From NCBI GenBank assembly GCA_001485605.1, contig FAON01000011.1, positions 1 to 64,000 of the forward strand: a stretch of 64,000 nucleotides of DNA, in the 5' to 3' direction. This document shows, one piece after another, positions 47,477 to 56,260 of this stretch. Under the pieces are notes generated by a model. That model had not been told where the DNA came from, ran no database searches, and saw nothing but the letters and a program-made list of their open reading frames with translations. Position numbers and translations under genes: made by a program. How positions within the stretch are numbered: the stretch's first letter is position 1; each line of letters opens with the position of its first letter. The DNA comes from Candidatus Kryptobacter tengchongensis. Lineage in GTDB: Bacteria > Bacteroidota > Ignavibacteria > Kryptoniales > Kryptoniaceae.

Positions 47477-48794
47477 GAAGGATTTTGACTATATCACCAA
47501 ATAAAGTTGCAGATGTTGCCTTTTTTATGCGAACAATTATGTAATCACCTGGCTTTACTTCATCAACTTTCGGGAAAACAACGACCTTGTTTGTATCCGT
47601 CCTCCCCATCCATTGATCAGATGAACGCTTACTTTCACCCTCAACAAGAACCTCAACTTCGCTTCCTATCATGCCCTGGTTAATTTCGTAGGAGATCTTT
47701 TGCTGCAGTTCAATTATTTCGTTTAATCTTCTCACTTTCACATCGTCAGGCACATCATCCCCCATCTCATACGCCTTCGTCCCTTCCCTTGGAGAATATT
47801 TGAACATAAAAGCACCATCAAATCTAACTTCCTCAAGCAAACTCAATGTCATCTTATGGTCATCTTCAGTCTCCGTTGGAAATCCAGCAATTATGTCAGT
47901 TGATAAACTAACCCCTGGTATCATCTCCCTTATTCTCCTAACGAGATCAAGATAATGCTTTCTGTCGTAGGTTCTGTTCATTAACTGAAGAATTCTATCC
48001 GAACCAGATTGAACAGGAAGATGTATATAGTTGCAGATATTAGAGTGTTCAGCGATTGTTCTGATCAATTTATCAGACATATCTTTTGGATGGGATGTTG
48101 TAAATCTAATCCTCATATTTCTATCAATTTGAGCAACAGCTGAAAGTAAATCTGCAAAATCATAATTTCCATCGCGATATGAATTAACATTTTGCCCAAG
48201 CAATGTAACCTCTCTATAACCTTGAGCGGAGAGCATTTCAACTTCTTTAACTATGCTCTCAAGCGGTCTGCTTCTCTCCCTACCTCTCGTGAATGGAACA
48301 ACACAAAAAGTGCAAAACTTATCACATCCTCTCATAACCGTAATCCACGCACTTATCCCATCAGTTCTTAAAGGTGTGATATCATCATAAGTTTCAACCT
48401 TTGACAGTTTGACTGCAATTCCCTTATTGCCTGCAAAGGCATCATTCACAAGCTGTGGGAGTTTTCGGTATTCATCTGGACCAACAACTATATCAGCAAG
48501 ATTTTCCTCGTCTATCAATCTCCTTTTCAACCTCTCCGCCATACACCCAAGAACTCCAACGACAAGGTCAGGTTTTTTCCTTTTATATCTTAAAAATGAA
48601 CTCAATCTCCCTATCACCCTTTGTTCAGCATGCTCCCTCACACTGCATGTATTTACAAGTATTACATCTGCCTTTGAAATATCATCTGTAAGCGTATACC
48701 CGTGTTTTTTCATAATCCCAAGGACGATTTCCGAATCCGCAAGATTCATTTGACATCCATATGTTTCTATGTAAATTTTCTTGCCTTCGCTCAT
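47433..48794 (-). CDS. miaB: tRNA-2-methylthio-N6-dimethylallyladenosine synthase
   Basis: The 453-residue radical SAM methylthiotransferase modifies A37 of tRNAs reading UNN codons. The N-terminal cluster cysteines are C14 (YGCQMN), C50 (NTCSVRE) and C84 (LGCMAE). The radical SAM triad is C157-C161-C164 in RGCDKFCTFC, and a C-terminal TRAM domain is at ~385-445. Full length. It is the first gene of a six-gene minus-strand unit and is divergent from the CHASE2 gene over a 152-bp gap. Confidence 0.96.
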   Translation of the reverse strand: MSEGKKIYIETYGCQMNLADSEIVLGIMKKHGYTLTDDISKADVILVNTCSVREHAEQRVIGRLSSFLRYKRKKPDLVVGVLGCMAERLKRRLIDEENLADIVVGPDEYRKLPQLVNDAFAGNKGIAVKLSKVETYDDITPLRTDGISAWITVMRGCDKFCTFCVVPFTRGRERSRPLESIVKEVEMLSAQGYREVTLLGQNVNSYRDGNYDFADLLSAVAQIDRNMRIRFTTSHPKDMSDKLIRTIAEHSNICNYIHLPVQSGSDRILQLMNRTYDRKHYLDLVRRIREMIPGVSLSTDIIAGFPTETEDDHKMTLSLLEEVRFDGAFMFKYSPREGTKAYEMGDDVPDDVKVRRLNEIIELQQKISYEINQGMIGSEVEVLVEGESKRSSDQWMGRTDTNKVVVFPKVDEVKPGDYIIVRIKKATSATLFGDIVKILHEKNNPENIPTSVN

Positions 48795-48851
48795 TTTTTG
48801 GAAATTTGTTAATTTCTAATAGGTTATTTTTAATTTAATTTAAAAAAACGA

Positions 48852-48895
48852 CCTTTGAAAAACAAAAGCTAAAATCTTCGCTCCCTTTGAAAAAC
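48852..48895. promoter_or_regulatory. Direct repeat CCTTTGAAAAAC x2 in the miaB/CHASE2 intergenic region
   Basis: CCTTTGAAAAAC occurs at 48852-48863 and 48884-48895, starting 32 bp apart (about three helical turns), in a 152-bp gap between divergent genes. Each copy is followed within 8 bp by CTAAAATC. The arrangement suits a binding site for a dimeric regulator of either side. No -24/-12 box was found here. Confidence 0.35.
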
Positions 48896-48946
48896 CTAAA
48901 ATCCTGTTTAAATTAAATAGGTTTAAAACCTCAAAAACGACATACG

Positions 48947-51595
48947 ATGAAAGTTCAACACAAGTTATTGATTGCCTTCTTGATCTCATTTTTAATCTTT
49001 ATAGTTGAGCTTGCAAAACTTCAACCCTTTGAAAGCCTGAATTCACTTTTCAACGAATTAAAATTTAGACTCCGTGGACAATCCCAAGTTGATACATCTC
49101 TCATATTTCTTTACATTGACGATAACGCTATTTATTCTCTTGGCGGTTATCCCTTAAAACGAAGCTACTATGCACTTTTAATTGATCTGCTTACCCAGTT
49201 GAATGTCAAAGCGATCGCTCTTGATATATTATTAACCGAAAGAAATTCCGATTATCCAGAAAGAGATGAATTGCTTGCTTTAACCATCAAAAACTCAAAT
49301 AGGGTTTACCTTGGCGGAAGTTTCGCAAATCTTAAAAGATCAGATAAAGATACATCTAATTATTCCAAATTAATAGAAAAATTTTTGATAAAAGCAAACG
49401 AGAAGAACCCAAATTTTATTAAGGGTTCTAATTTTCTTGCGCCCTTTGATGAACTGCTAAATAGCTGCGCTGGACTGGGACATCTAAACTATATTCAATT
49501 GAATTTTCCTAAAGAGATACCACTAATTATTCAAATTGATGAAAACCGATATTTGCCCTCGCTTTCACTTGAACTTTCACGAATTTACTATAATATCCCA
49601 AGGGATTCGGTAAAGATTTTAAAAAACGAAATTTATCTTGGTCGGATGAAAATCCCAACGAAGGATGGGAAAATCCTTATAAATTATATAGCTGGAACCA
49701 AAGGCTTGAAAATGTATCCCGTTTTAGACTTTGTAAGGTCATACGATGCGATTAAGTCTGGACTTGAACCCGAAATCAACTTGAGTGAGTTCAAGGATAA
49801 AATCGTATTTATTGGGATTTTCAGCGAAGCCCTTGGACAAGTTGTAAATACACCATTTCAAGATAAATTTCCACCCACTGGAATTCATTTAATGGCACTT
49901 AACACAATTATTCGGGGAAAATTTCTGACTGAAACTACCTCAACCTTGAATTTCATTTTATCATTTGTTTTCTCACTTTTAATCTTACATCTCACCCTAA
50001 TGAAAAACATTTCAAACATCATCAAACTCTTAGTTTTTCCCAGTCTTGTGATTTTAATTTTTCTATTGTTTTCACTTGCTTTATTTGTAATTGATATTTC
50101 AATTCCAGCATATCCTGCTTTCGCCATTTTGTTTTCATCACTTCTTGGAGTGATTTATACTTTTGAAATTGAACGAAAAAAGATGATTGAAATTGAAAGC
50201 CAGAGGGCAAAAATTGAAGAGATGATCAAAGAAAAAGAGTTAAAGATAATTGAACTCCAACAGAAACTTGAAAGCCTAAAATTGATGGAAGAAAAATCAA
50301 GTTTAATTTCAAACCTTGAAAAAACTTATGATGAGGTTAAAGAGTTAACTTCAAAATTTGAGGATTTTTCCGACTTTAATATAAATTATGAAATTAACGG
50401 TGCTGAACTTGAGGGGATAGTTTACTCAAAAGGCGGTAAGATGGAGGAGATAATTTCAACTGTTCAGAAGGTTGCTCCATCGGATGCTCCAGTTTTAATA
50501 ACAGGTGAAAGTGGAGCAGGTAAAGAACTAATTGCAATGGCAATACATAAGTTAAGCGAAAGAAAAGATAAAAAATTTGTTACGATAAACTGCTCTGCTG
50601 TTCCCGAAACATTGCTTGAAAGCGAACTTTTTGGTTATGAAAAAGGTGCTTTCACAGGAGCAACGCAAAGAAAAAAAGGTCTATTTGAAATTGCAGATGG
50701 AGGAACAATTTTCCTTGATGAAATAGCGGAAACGAGTTTATCATTTCAAACAAAAATTTTAAGGATACTTCAATCAGGTGAATTTAACCGAGTCGGTGGG
50801 ACAGAGGTTTTAAAAGTCAATGTCAGAATCATCGCTGCAACAAACCGTGATATTGAAAAAGCCATAAGAGAAGGGAAATTCAGAGAAGACCTTTATTACA
50901 GATTGAATGTTATCAGAATTCATATCCCACCTCTACGTGAAAGAAAAGAAGATATTCCATTTCTCGTTGAACATTTTCTGAGAAAATTTAAATCTGGGGA
51001 TATAAAAGTTTCACATGCTGTAATGATAGCTTTTTTAAACTATGATTGGCCAGGGAATATACGCCAACTTGAAAATGCAATAAAAAGAGCAATTATATTC
51101 GCAAGATCCGATGGGAGAAAATTAATTCAACTTAAAGACCTCCCAGAAGAGATCGCAAAATCAGCTAAAGGGAAAATAGATATTGAAGAAAAAATACTTA
51201 ACTCACTTCGTGAGAAAAAATTTTCACATAGTTCAATCTCTGAAACTGCAAACGAACTTGGATTAAATAGGGGAACAATTGGGGAATATCTGCGTGGAAT
51301 TTGTTTCAGAAATTTATACGAATGTAAATTTGATATAACCAAAGCATCCCTGAAAATTGCCGGAGATGACCCAGATGTTTCAGAAAGGGTAAAGAAAAAA
51401 CTCATTGATTACATAAAGAACTTGATAGAAAACATAGCGCAGTGCAAATCGGAAGACGAAATAAAATCACTAATCAAACAAAAATACAAAAATCTTCCCT
51501 TAAGATACCATCCTTATCTTGAAGAATTTGCAATAAGATTCCAAAAAGGCGAACTCACCATGGAAAAGTTGAATTTAAACGGTGGGGATACCTAA
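48947..51595 (+). CDS. Membrane CHASE2-sigma-54 enhancer-binding protein
   Basis: The 882-residue protein joins an extracytoplasmic sensor to a transcription activator. TM1 (~7-22), a CHASE2 domain (~30-325, with DTSLIFLYIDDNAIYSLGGYP, RSYYALLIDLL and DKIVFIGIFSEALGQVVNTPF), three TMs (~334-405) and a coiled coil (~408-470) come first. A sigma-54 AAA+ domain follows (~485-725) with Walker A GESGAGKE (520-527), GAFTGA (567-572), Walker B FLDE (589-592) and PPLRERKEDIP. The C-terminal ~150 residues include an HTH-like stretch (SISETANELGLNRGTIGEYL) rather than a plain Fis tail. It likely activates sigma-54 promoters directly from the membrane. The candidate target lies ~80 bp downstream. Confidence 0.88.
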   Translation: MKVQHKLLIAFLISFLIFIVELAKLQPFESLNSLFNELKFRLRGQSQVDTSLIFLYIDDNAIYSLGGYPLKRSYYALLIDLLTQLNVKAIALDILLTERNSDYPERDELLALTIKNSNRVYLGGSFANLKRSDKDTSNYSKLIEKFLIKANEKNPNFIKGSNFLAPFDELLNSCAGLGHLNYIQLNFPKEIPLIIQIDENRYLPSLSLELSRIYYNIPRDSVKILKNEIYLGRMKIPTKDGKILINYIAGTKGLKMYPVLDFVRSYDAIKSGLEPEINLSEFKDKIVFIGIFSEALGQVVNTPFQDKFPPTGIHLMALNTIIRGKFLTETTSTLNFILSFVFSLLILHLTLMKNISNIIKLLVFPSLVILIFLLFSLALFVIDISIPAYPAFAILFSSLLGVIYTFEIERKKMIEIESQRAKIEEMIKEKELKIIELQQKLESLKLMEEKSSLISNLEKTYDEVKELTSKFEDFSDFNINYEINGAELEGIVYSKGGKMEEIISTVQKVAPSDAPVLITGESGAGKELIAMAIHKLSERKDKKFVTINCSAVPETLLESELFGYEKGAFTGATQRKKGLFEIADGGTIFLDEIAETSLSFQTKILRILQSGEFNRVGGTEVLKVNVRIIAATNRDIEKAIREGKFREDLYYRLNVIRIHIPPLRERKEDIPFLVEHFLRKFKSGDIKVSHAVMIAFLNYDWPGNIRQLENAIKRAIIFARSDGRKLIQLKDLPEEIAKSAKGKIDIEEKILNSLREKKFSHSSISETANELGLNRGTIGEYLRGICFRNLYECKFDITKASLKIAGDDPDVSERVKKKLIDYIKNLIENIAQCKSEDEIKSLIKQKYKNLPLRYHPYLEEFAIRFQKGELTMEKLNLNGGDT

Positions 51596-51624
51596 ACCCA
51601 GCAATTTTAGGCTGAAACCCAGCA
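51594..51624 (+). promoter_or_regulatory. Candidate enhancer site: two AAACCCAGCA repeats 21 bp apart
   Basis: AAACCCAGCA is repeated at 51594-51603 and 51615-51624. The start-to-start distance is 21 bp, two helical turns, so a dimer or hexamer could bind one face. The first copy overlaps the stop codon of the CHASE2 activator. The last copy ends 54 bp upstream of the candidate -24 box, a usual distance for sigma-54 upstream activating sites. Function is inferred. Confidence 0.5.
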
Positions 51625-51677
51625 TTTCCAGAGAAAATTTCCTCTTGAAAAACAATAACTTTTCAACATATTGTAAA

Positions 51678-51692
51678 TGGCACAATAGTTGA
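51678..51692 (+). promoter_or_regulatory. Candidate sigma-54 (-24/-12) promoter
   Basis: TGGCAC (51678-51683), 5 bp, then TTGA (51689-51692) matches TGGCAC-N5-TTGC except for the last base (A for C). The GG of the -24 element and the G of the -12 element are in register. It lies 48 bp before the DUF4382-like gene, 82 bp after the sigma-54 activator stop. Confidence 0.55.
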
Positions 51693-51740
51693 AGTTAATC
51701 ATTACTGAAGATTTCAAAAACAAAATTTAGGAAAATAGCC

Positions 51741-52529
51741 ATGTTTAAAAAATTATTTTCACTTGCACTTATCTCACTGGCAATTTCAATCACCGGTTGC
51801 ACAAAAGGGACGGAACCAACAGGAACAAATCTTGTCCCAGTGGAGCTTAAACTTGTGGGAGAGACATCAGGAAATATAACTTTTGCAAAAGCGCTTGGTC
51901 AGGTTGATTCAATAAAAATTGATTTCGCTGTAATTGTTCTCAGATGGATTCAATTTAAGCAAAACATTGACACAGTTAAAGAAGATTCTCTCTGGGATGA
52001 CCACGATATGAATATGATACGTGAAAAAATGAGACGGATGGATGATGATCTAACGATAAGATTTAAAGGACCATTTTTTGTGACCTTAAGAAACAACGAA
52101 CCAACCCCGATAGCCGTTGACAGTTTACCACCTGGGAATTACAACGGAATAAAATTTAAAGTTCATGCTATTGTCCCATATGACTTACAAGTAAACCCTG
52201 CGGTGCCTGATTCGTTTCTCGGGAAGAGCATTTATGTTAAAGGAAAGATTTACCAAAACGGGACATGGAAAGACTTCGTCTTCACAACTGGAAGAGTTAA
52301 CACGGAATTCAAGATCAAAGGCGATTTTACAATTACAGAAACAGATAAAAACATCCCTTATGTTCTTGTCTTTGACTTGAATTCCTGGTTCATTGATCCA
52401 TTAACTGGACGAGTTCTTGACCCAAGCGATCCAGGTGATCAAGGCAAGATAATATCAAACATTGTTCACTCATTAAAAGGCAAAGCACGTGGCGGTAAAG
52501 ATAGAAATAGAGACGGAAGGCCAGATTGA
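51741..52529 (+). CDS. DUF4382-like exported lipoprotein
   Basis: The 262-residue protein has a lipobox ending at C20 (SITGC). The region ~35-150 resembles DUF4382: VELKLVGETSG, QVDSIKIDFAVIVLRWIQF and LPPGNYNGIKFKVHAIVPYDLQ, a beta-rich domain of unknown role. The remainder (FKIKGDFTITETDKNIPYVLVFDLNSWF) is also beta-rich. The tail is a basic, charged GGKDRNRDGRPD. It has its own candidate sigma-54 promoter at 51678 and a terminator at 52554. Function is not known; the family match is tentative. Confidence 0.6.
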   Translation: MFKKLFSLALISLAISITGCTKGTEPTGTNLVPVELKLVGETSGNITFAKALGQVDSIKIDFAVIVLRWIQFKQNIDTVKEDSLWDDHDMNMIREKMRRMDDDLTIRFKGPFFVTLRNNEPTPIAVDSLPPGNYNGIKFKVHAIVPYDLQVNPAVPDSFLGKSIYVKGKIYQNGTWKDFVFTTGRVNTEFKIKGDFTITETDKNIPYVLVFDLNSWFIDPLTGRVLDPSDPGDQGKIISNIVHSLKGKARGGKDRNRDGRPD

Positions 52530-52553
52530 GCGCCCCTCGGGACGCGGTTCATC

Positions 52554-52592
52554 AGTGCAAAGCCCGGATTTTGTCTGGGCTTTGCACTTTTT
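52554..52592 (+). terminator. Rho-independent terminator after the DUF4382-like gene
   Basis: A 12-bp stem (AGTGCAAAGCCC / GGGCTTTGCACT, 52554-52565 with 52577-52588) is followed by TTTTT. It would end most transcripts from the candidate sigma-54 promoter before the next gene at 52644, though read-through is possible. Confidence 0.88.
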
Positions 52593-52643
52593 AAATTTGA
52601 ATCATAACTTTAAATCAGGTAAAAGAGCAAAAGACATACTGAA

Positions 52644-53531
52644 ATGAAAAAAATAATTTACATAATCCTGGCTCTTGGATTGCTTGGATGTAGTAAAAAC
52701 CCGCTGATAATAACACCAGAAGAAGAGGAAAAATTTAACCTTGAGGTAATTTATCTTGACGAAACAGAACCAGTCATTGAGTTTTTGAATTCTGCCCAAA
52801 CTGGTCTTTTAACCTCAGAAATGATGGGTCCAGGGGGGTTAGTGGTATTAAGTTATTATCAATTTGTTGATGATTTTGGGAACAGATACGATACAACCTT
52901 GGCTTATGCACTTTTTCGTGATATGAGCTCACCACCTATAAACATGGGGCGCTGGCGTGAAAGAAAAGGGCTTGATCTTGGCGATGTTTATCTTGAAAAT
53001 ATAAAACTTGAAAAATCTACCAGAGAAATGAGAACACCACAACAACACCATGCAAGAATGGACACAAGCTACGGGGTTGAATATAAACTTAAAATAACAA
53101 ACTTTGACTTCAAACATTCTAAAAACCACAAATTTAAAATCATTAACAAAACAGGCTTGGAACAAAATTTTGAACTTAACACACCAGATAAAAAAGAGTT
53201 TGAGAGTCTGCCGGAATACGATGGCAAAAACTTAAAACTTAAGTTTAAATCAAAAACGGATTCTTTAAATATCATCGTAAATATACCGCTATCAACCCAA
53301 GATAAATTCGTTACAAAGCCAGTGATGATGCTTAAATTCAAGAATTTATCCGATTCAAAAATTAAAATTGACTCAACAATTATAAACCTTATACCAAGCG
53401 AATATAGGCGAAACTATCTTATATTTAGCATAGTTCAGGAACGCAAAAGCGATATAAATATATTGGGATACCCAGGAAATGTTAAGGGTTTTGTATCATC
53501 AACTCTTTATTTTAAAGTAAATCTAAGATGA
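52644..53531 (+). CDS. Hypothetical exported lipoprotein
   Basis: The 295-residue protein has a clear lipobox ending at C16 (LGLLGC). The rest is beta-rich and charged, with PEEEEKFNLEVIYLDETEP near 31-50 and NFDFKHSKNHKFKIINKTG in the middle. I do not recognise the family. It overlaps the next gene by 4 nt, so the two are probably co-translated and the proteins may work together at the outer membrane. Codon use looks like its neighbours and there is no sign of transfer. Confidence 0.6.
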   Translation: MKKIIYIILALGLLGCSKNPLIITPEEEEKFNLEVIYLDETEPVIEFLNSAQTGLLTSEMMGPGGLVVLSYYQFVDDFGNRYDTTLAYALFRDMSSPPINMGRWRERKGLDLGDVYLENIKLEKSTREMRTPQQHHARMDTSYGVEYKLKITNFDFKHSKNHKFKIINKTGLEQNFELNTPDKKEFESLPEYDGKNLKLKFKSKTDSLNIIVNIPLSTQDKFVTKPVMMLKFKNLSDSKIKIDSTIINLIPSEYRRNYLIFSIVQERKSDINILGYPGNVKGFVSSTLYFKVNLR

Positions 53532-55501
53532 AACTGCGTCTCATTTTATTTTTCACAGCGCTCAATCTGGCTGTAGCACAAAATTTAACATCACCGCAGA
53601 CGATCGCTGGATTTTCACCATTTGTAAATTCTGTTTTATCGTCTACGCTTAATCCAGCAGGTTTGACAAGGGTTTATGATTGGAATGTAGGATTAATGGG
53701 TTATTACACAAAACATTTGGGTAGTGGAATGCATTCAGTTGGAATAGCAAAAAGGTTCAACGAAAAACAAACCATTGGTTTCATCTACTCACCCGGGGCT
53801 GTTCTTGAATTTATTTTCCCTTCACCCGTATCAATAAACATAGGCAATTCAATTCTAAATGCCGAATTTCAACGCAAAATAGTTTATTCATCAAACTATG
53901 CGTTTGCGTATGCCCTAAAACTTTCAAATGAAACCTCAATTGGTTTATCAACACGATATATCTCACAAAATTTTTTTGAAACCGACTATAAGATTCAATC
54001 AACCGACTCGCTTCCAAATATCAACATTGAAACATTCCAATACAAATCTTCATTTTTAAATTCAAAAATTTCGCTTCTTTATGAACCAAGCCCAAAAATC
54101 TCACTTGTTTTTACATTTGAAAATCTGCCAATCAAGCTTGATAACGGATTTCCAGAAAAATTTAAGAACTTTGAAATTGATAATAAATTCAAACTTCAAA
54201 CCTCGCTTGGATTTCGCTTCCGAAACTTCAAATGGGGAGTTGAAATTTCATCACTCAGAGATCTTCTCTCTGGCTTTGAAGTTCAACCGATTGAAAACTT
54301 ATTTTTGAGATGCGGACTGTCTTCGGAAAATCTAAAAGTCAATGCTTTCTTGGCAGGGGTTGGTTTAAGAACTGGGATCTTTCAATTTGATATCGCCTAT
54401 CTTAAAAATACATCAAACATATGGAGCGATAATAAACTAACGCAAAGTGAATTTCTCTCGTCACACATACGGGATATTGAACTTAACAAATTCATCACAG
54501 ACAGAATAACATTTTCAATTTCAATAGATATGAGTAGATGGCATGAAAAAAACTTGCGCATAAAAAATATCGTAATCCAAAATGAAATCTTTCCTCATTT
54601 GATTGACGAACTTGAGAGAAAAAAGATCGGCTTCATTGAAGTTGAAAACATATCTAATAAAACTCTGAATGCGAAAATTGAACCGAAATCAACTCTGATT
54701 GACATTGAAGTTGAACCCGAAGAATTTCAAATCAAACCATATGAAACAAAAACAATACTCGCTTATATTTTTAAAAAATCAAACAATCCAGAGATAAAAG
54801 AGAAAACCAAAGTTGATATCAAATTTGATATTAAATCAATCCCCAATGTCCCGGATGAAACGAAAAGAATTAAAATTTCAGTTTATGGTAAAAATGATTG
54901 GAATGGGAATGTTGAAGATTTAAAATTTTTTCTCAAATTTGATTCCCCAGAGATATTATCTTTAACCAGAAAAATAATCTGGGAACGGAAGGATACACTT
55001 GAAAAAATAGACCCGATGTTGAGAAAATTTTATCAGGCGAAATTTTTGTTTGATGAACTCTCAAAAATCATAACTTATGTCAGCGATCCAAGTTTAAGCA
55101 TTGACAGGGTTCAATATCCAGAGGAAACATTGAAACTTCACACAGGCGACTGCGATGATCTTGCGGTTTTGTATGCTTCAATGCTGGGTTCGGTAGGGAT
55201 TGACTTCGCCTTTGTTGATGTGAAAGCAATGAGAAAACCTAACGAATCACATGTTTATATTCTGTTTGATTCAGGAATAGATAAAAAGTATGCTTTGAAC
55301 ATAACGGACAATGAGAAAAGATATACCATTATAAAAAATAAAGACGGAGTTGAAACTCTTTGGATACCCATTGAAACGACACTTGTTCGCGAGAAATTTG
55401 ATAGGGCTTGGGAGGTTGGAGCCGAACAATTTTTTGATGACTTTGAGCTCAATCTTGGGCAAACTAAAGGCAAAGCAAGAATTGTATTCATCCAAAAATA
55501 A
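53528..55501 (+). CDS. Beta-barrel protein fused to a transglutaminase-like domain
   Basis: The 657-residue protein has a signal peptide (1-17) and then a porin-like N-terminal half (~20-330: NPAGLTRVYDWNVGLMGYYTK, and repeated alternating strands) similar in style to PorV/UPF0164 barrels. Residues ~345-450 look like an Ig/HYDIN-type domain. The C-terminal part (~480-657) has a transglutaminase-like core: HTGDCDDLAVLYASMLG (candidate nucleophile C~542), ESHVYILFD (candidate H~575) and LWIPIETT (acidic third residue region). A barrel carrying an apparently intact transglutaminase triad is unusual. Function is inferred as surface processing or assembly of proteins; a non-catalytic fold is also possible. 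Confidence 0.6.
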   Translation: MKLRLILFFTALNLAVAQNLTSPQTIAGFSPFVNSVLSSTLNPAGLTRVYDWNVGLMGYYTKHLGSGMHSVGIAKRFNEKQTIGFIYSPGAVLEFIFPSPVSINIGNSILNAEFQRKIVYSSNYAFAYALKLSNETSIGLSTRYISQNFFETDYKIQSTDSLPNINIETFQYKSSFLNSKISLLYEPSPKISLVFTFENLPIKLDNGFPEKFKNFEIDNKFKLQTSLGFRFRNFKWGVEISSLRDLLSGFEVQPIENLFLRCGLSSENLKVNAFLAGVGLRTGIFQFDIAYLKNTSNIWSDNKLTQSEFLSSHIRDIELNKFITDRITFSISIDMSRWHEKNLRIKNIVIQNEIFPHLIDELERKKIGFIEVENISNKTLNAKIEPKSTLIDIEVEPEEFQIKPYETKTILAYIFKKSNNPEIKEKTKVDIKFDIKSIPNVPDETKRIKISVYGKNDWNGNVEDLKFFLKFDSPEILSLTRKIIWERKDTLEKIDPMLRKFYQAKFLFDELSKIITYVSDPSLSIDRVQYPEETLKLHTGDCDDLAVLYASMLGSVGIDFAFVDVKAMRKPNESHVYILFDSGIDKKYALNITDNEKRYTIIKNKDGVETLWIPIETTLVREKFDRAWEVGAEQFFDDFELNLGQTKGKARIVFIQK

Positions 55502-55515
55502 ATCAGGTTTATAAA

Positions 55516-56235
55516 ATGAAACAAAAAATTTTAATTCAGCTGATCTTAACACTTGTGATTTTAACGCTTTCCATTTCAGGTGAAAATTATATATACAAGG
55601 TGAAGAAATTAAACGGAGAAGCACTGGTAAGACATGGAGCAAAAGAAAAATGGGTGAAGCTTTCATATGGAGATACCCTCCGACCTGAGGATACATTTTT
55701 TCTTGATAAAAATGGATATATTGAAATAGAAGGGAATAAAATACTTTTCAAATCAGATGGTGGAATAATCATCAACATTTCGGATTTAAGACGGTTAACA
55801 AAAGAAGAACTTTTGCTTCAACTTGCATTTGAAGAGATGAAAAGTGTCCCCGATGTTAAAAAAGATAAATCAAACGCGAAATCAACAGGGATTTATGGAA
55901 CTGAAATAGAGAAAGAAAAAACAAATCTAAAAACTGGATGGAATTTAACGAATTATTGGGTTAAGGGAGTTAGCGCTTTATTTGAAAATGGATTCTATGA
56001 AACATCTGCTATAAGGGCAAGAAATTTGATGCTAAAATTTGACGAGTTAAAAGATAACATTGAATTAAAAATGATAATTGCAACTTCACTTGAAAAGCTT
56101 GAGCTTTATGGTGAAGCAATTTCCGAGCTTAACAAGATACTTCTATCATCAAAGGACAAAAATTTAAATGCAAGGGTTGAGCAGAAAATACAGGAACTTA
56201 AAATGAAACTTGCATCTTTAAGGGGCGATAAATAA
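55516..56235 (+). CDS. FecR-like and TPR-like exported protein
   Basis: The 239-residue protein has a signal peptide (1-22). Residues ~26-92 resemble a FecR-type beta domain: GEALVRHGAKEKWVKLSYGD, LRPEDTFFLDKNGYIEIEGN. A linker follows, then helical pairs (~145-225: NLTNYWVKGVSALFENGFYETSAIRARNLML, LEKLELYGEAISELNKILL) read as TPR-like. It is 14 nt after the barrel/transglutaminase gene and probably in the same operon. I recall FecR-type proteins lying beside CHASE2 proteins in other bacteria. The FecR match is weak by eye. Confidence 0.5.
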   Translation: MKQKILIQLILTLVILTLSISGENYIYKVKKLNGEALVRHGAKEKWVKLSYGDTLRPEDTFFLDKNGYIEIEGNKILFKSDGGIIINISDLRRLTKEELLLQLAFEEMKSVPDVKKDKSNAKSTGIYGTEIEKEKTNLKTGWNLTNYWVKGVSALFENGFYETSAIRARNLMLKFDELKDNIELKMIIATSLEKLELYGEAISELNKILLSSKDKNLNARVEQKIQELKMKLASLRGDK

Positions 56236-56260
56236 ATTTCATAAAAAATCCAAATCAGAT

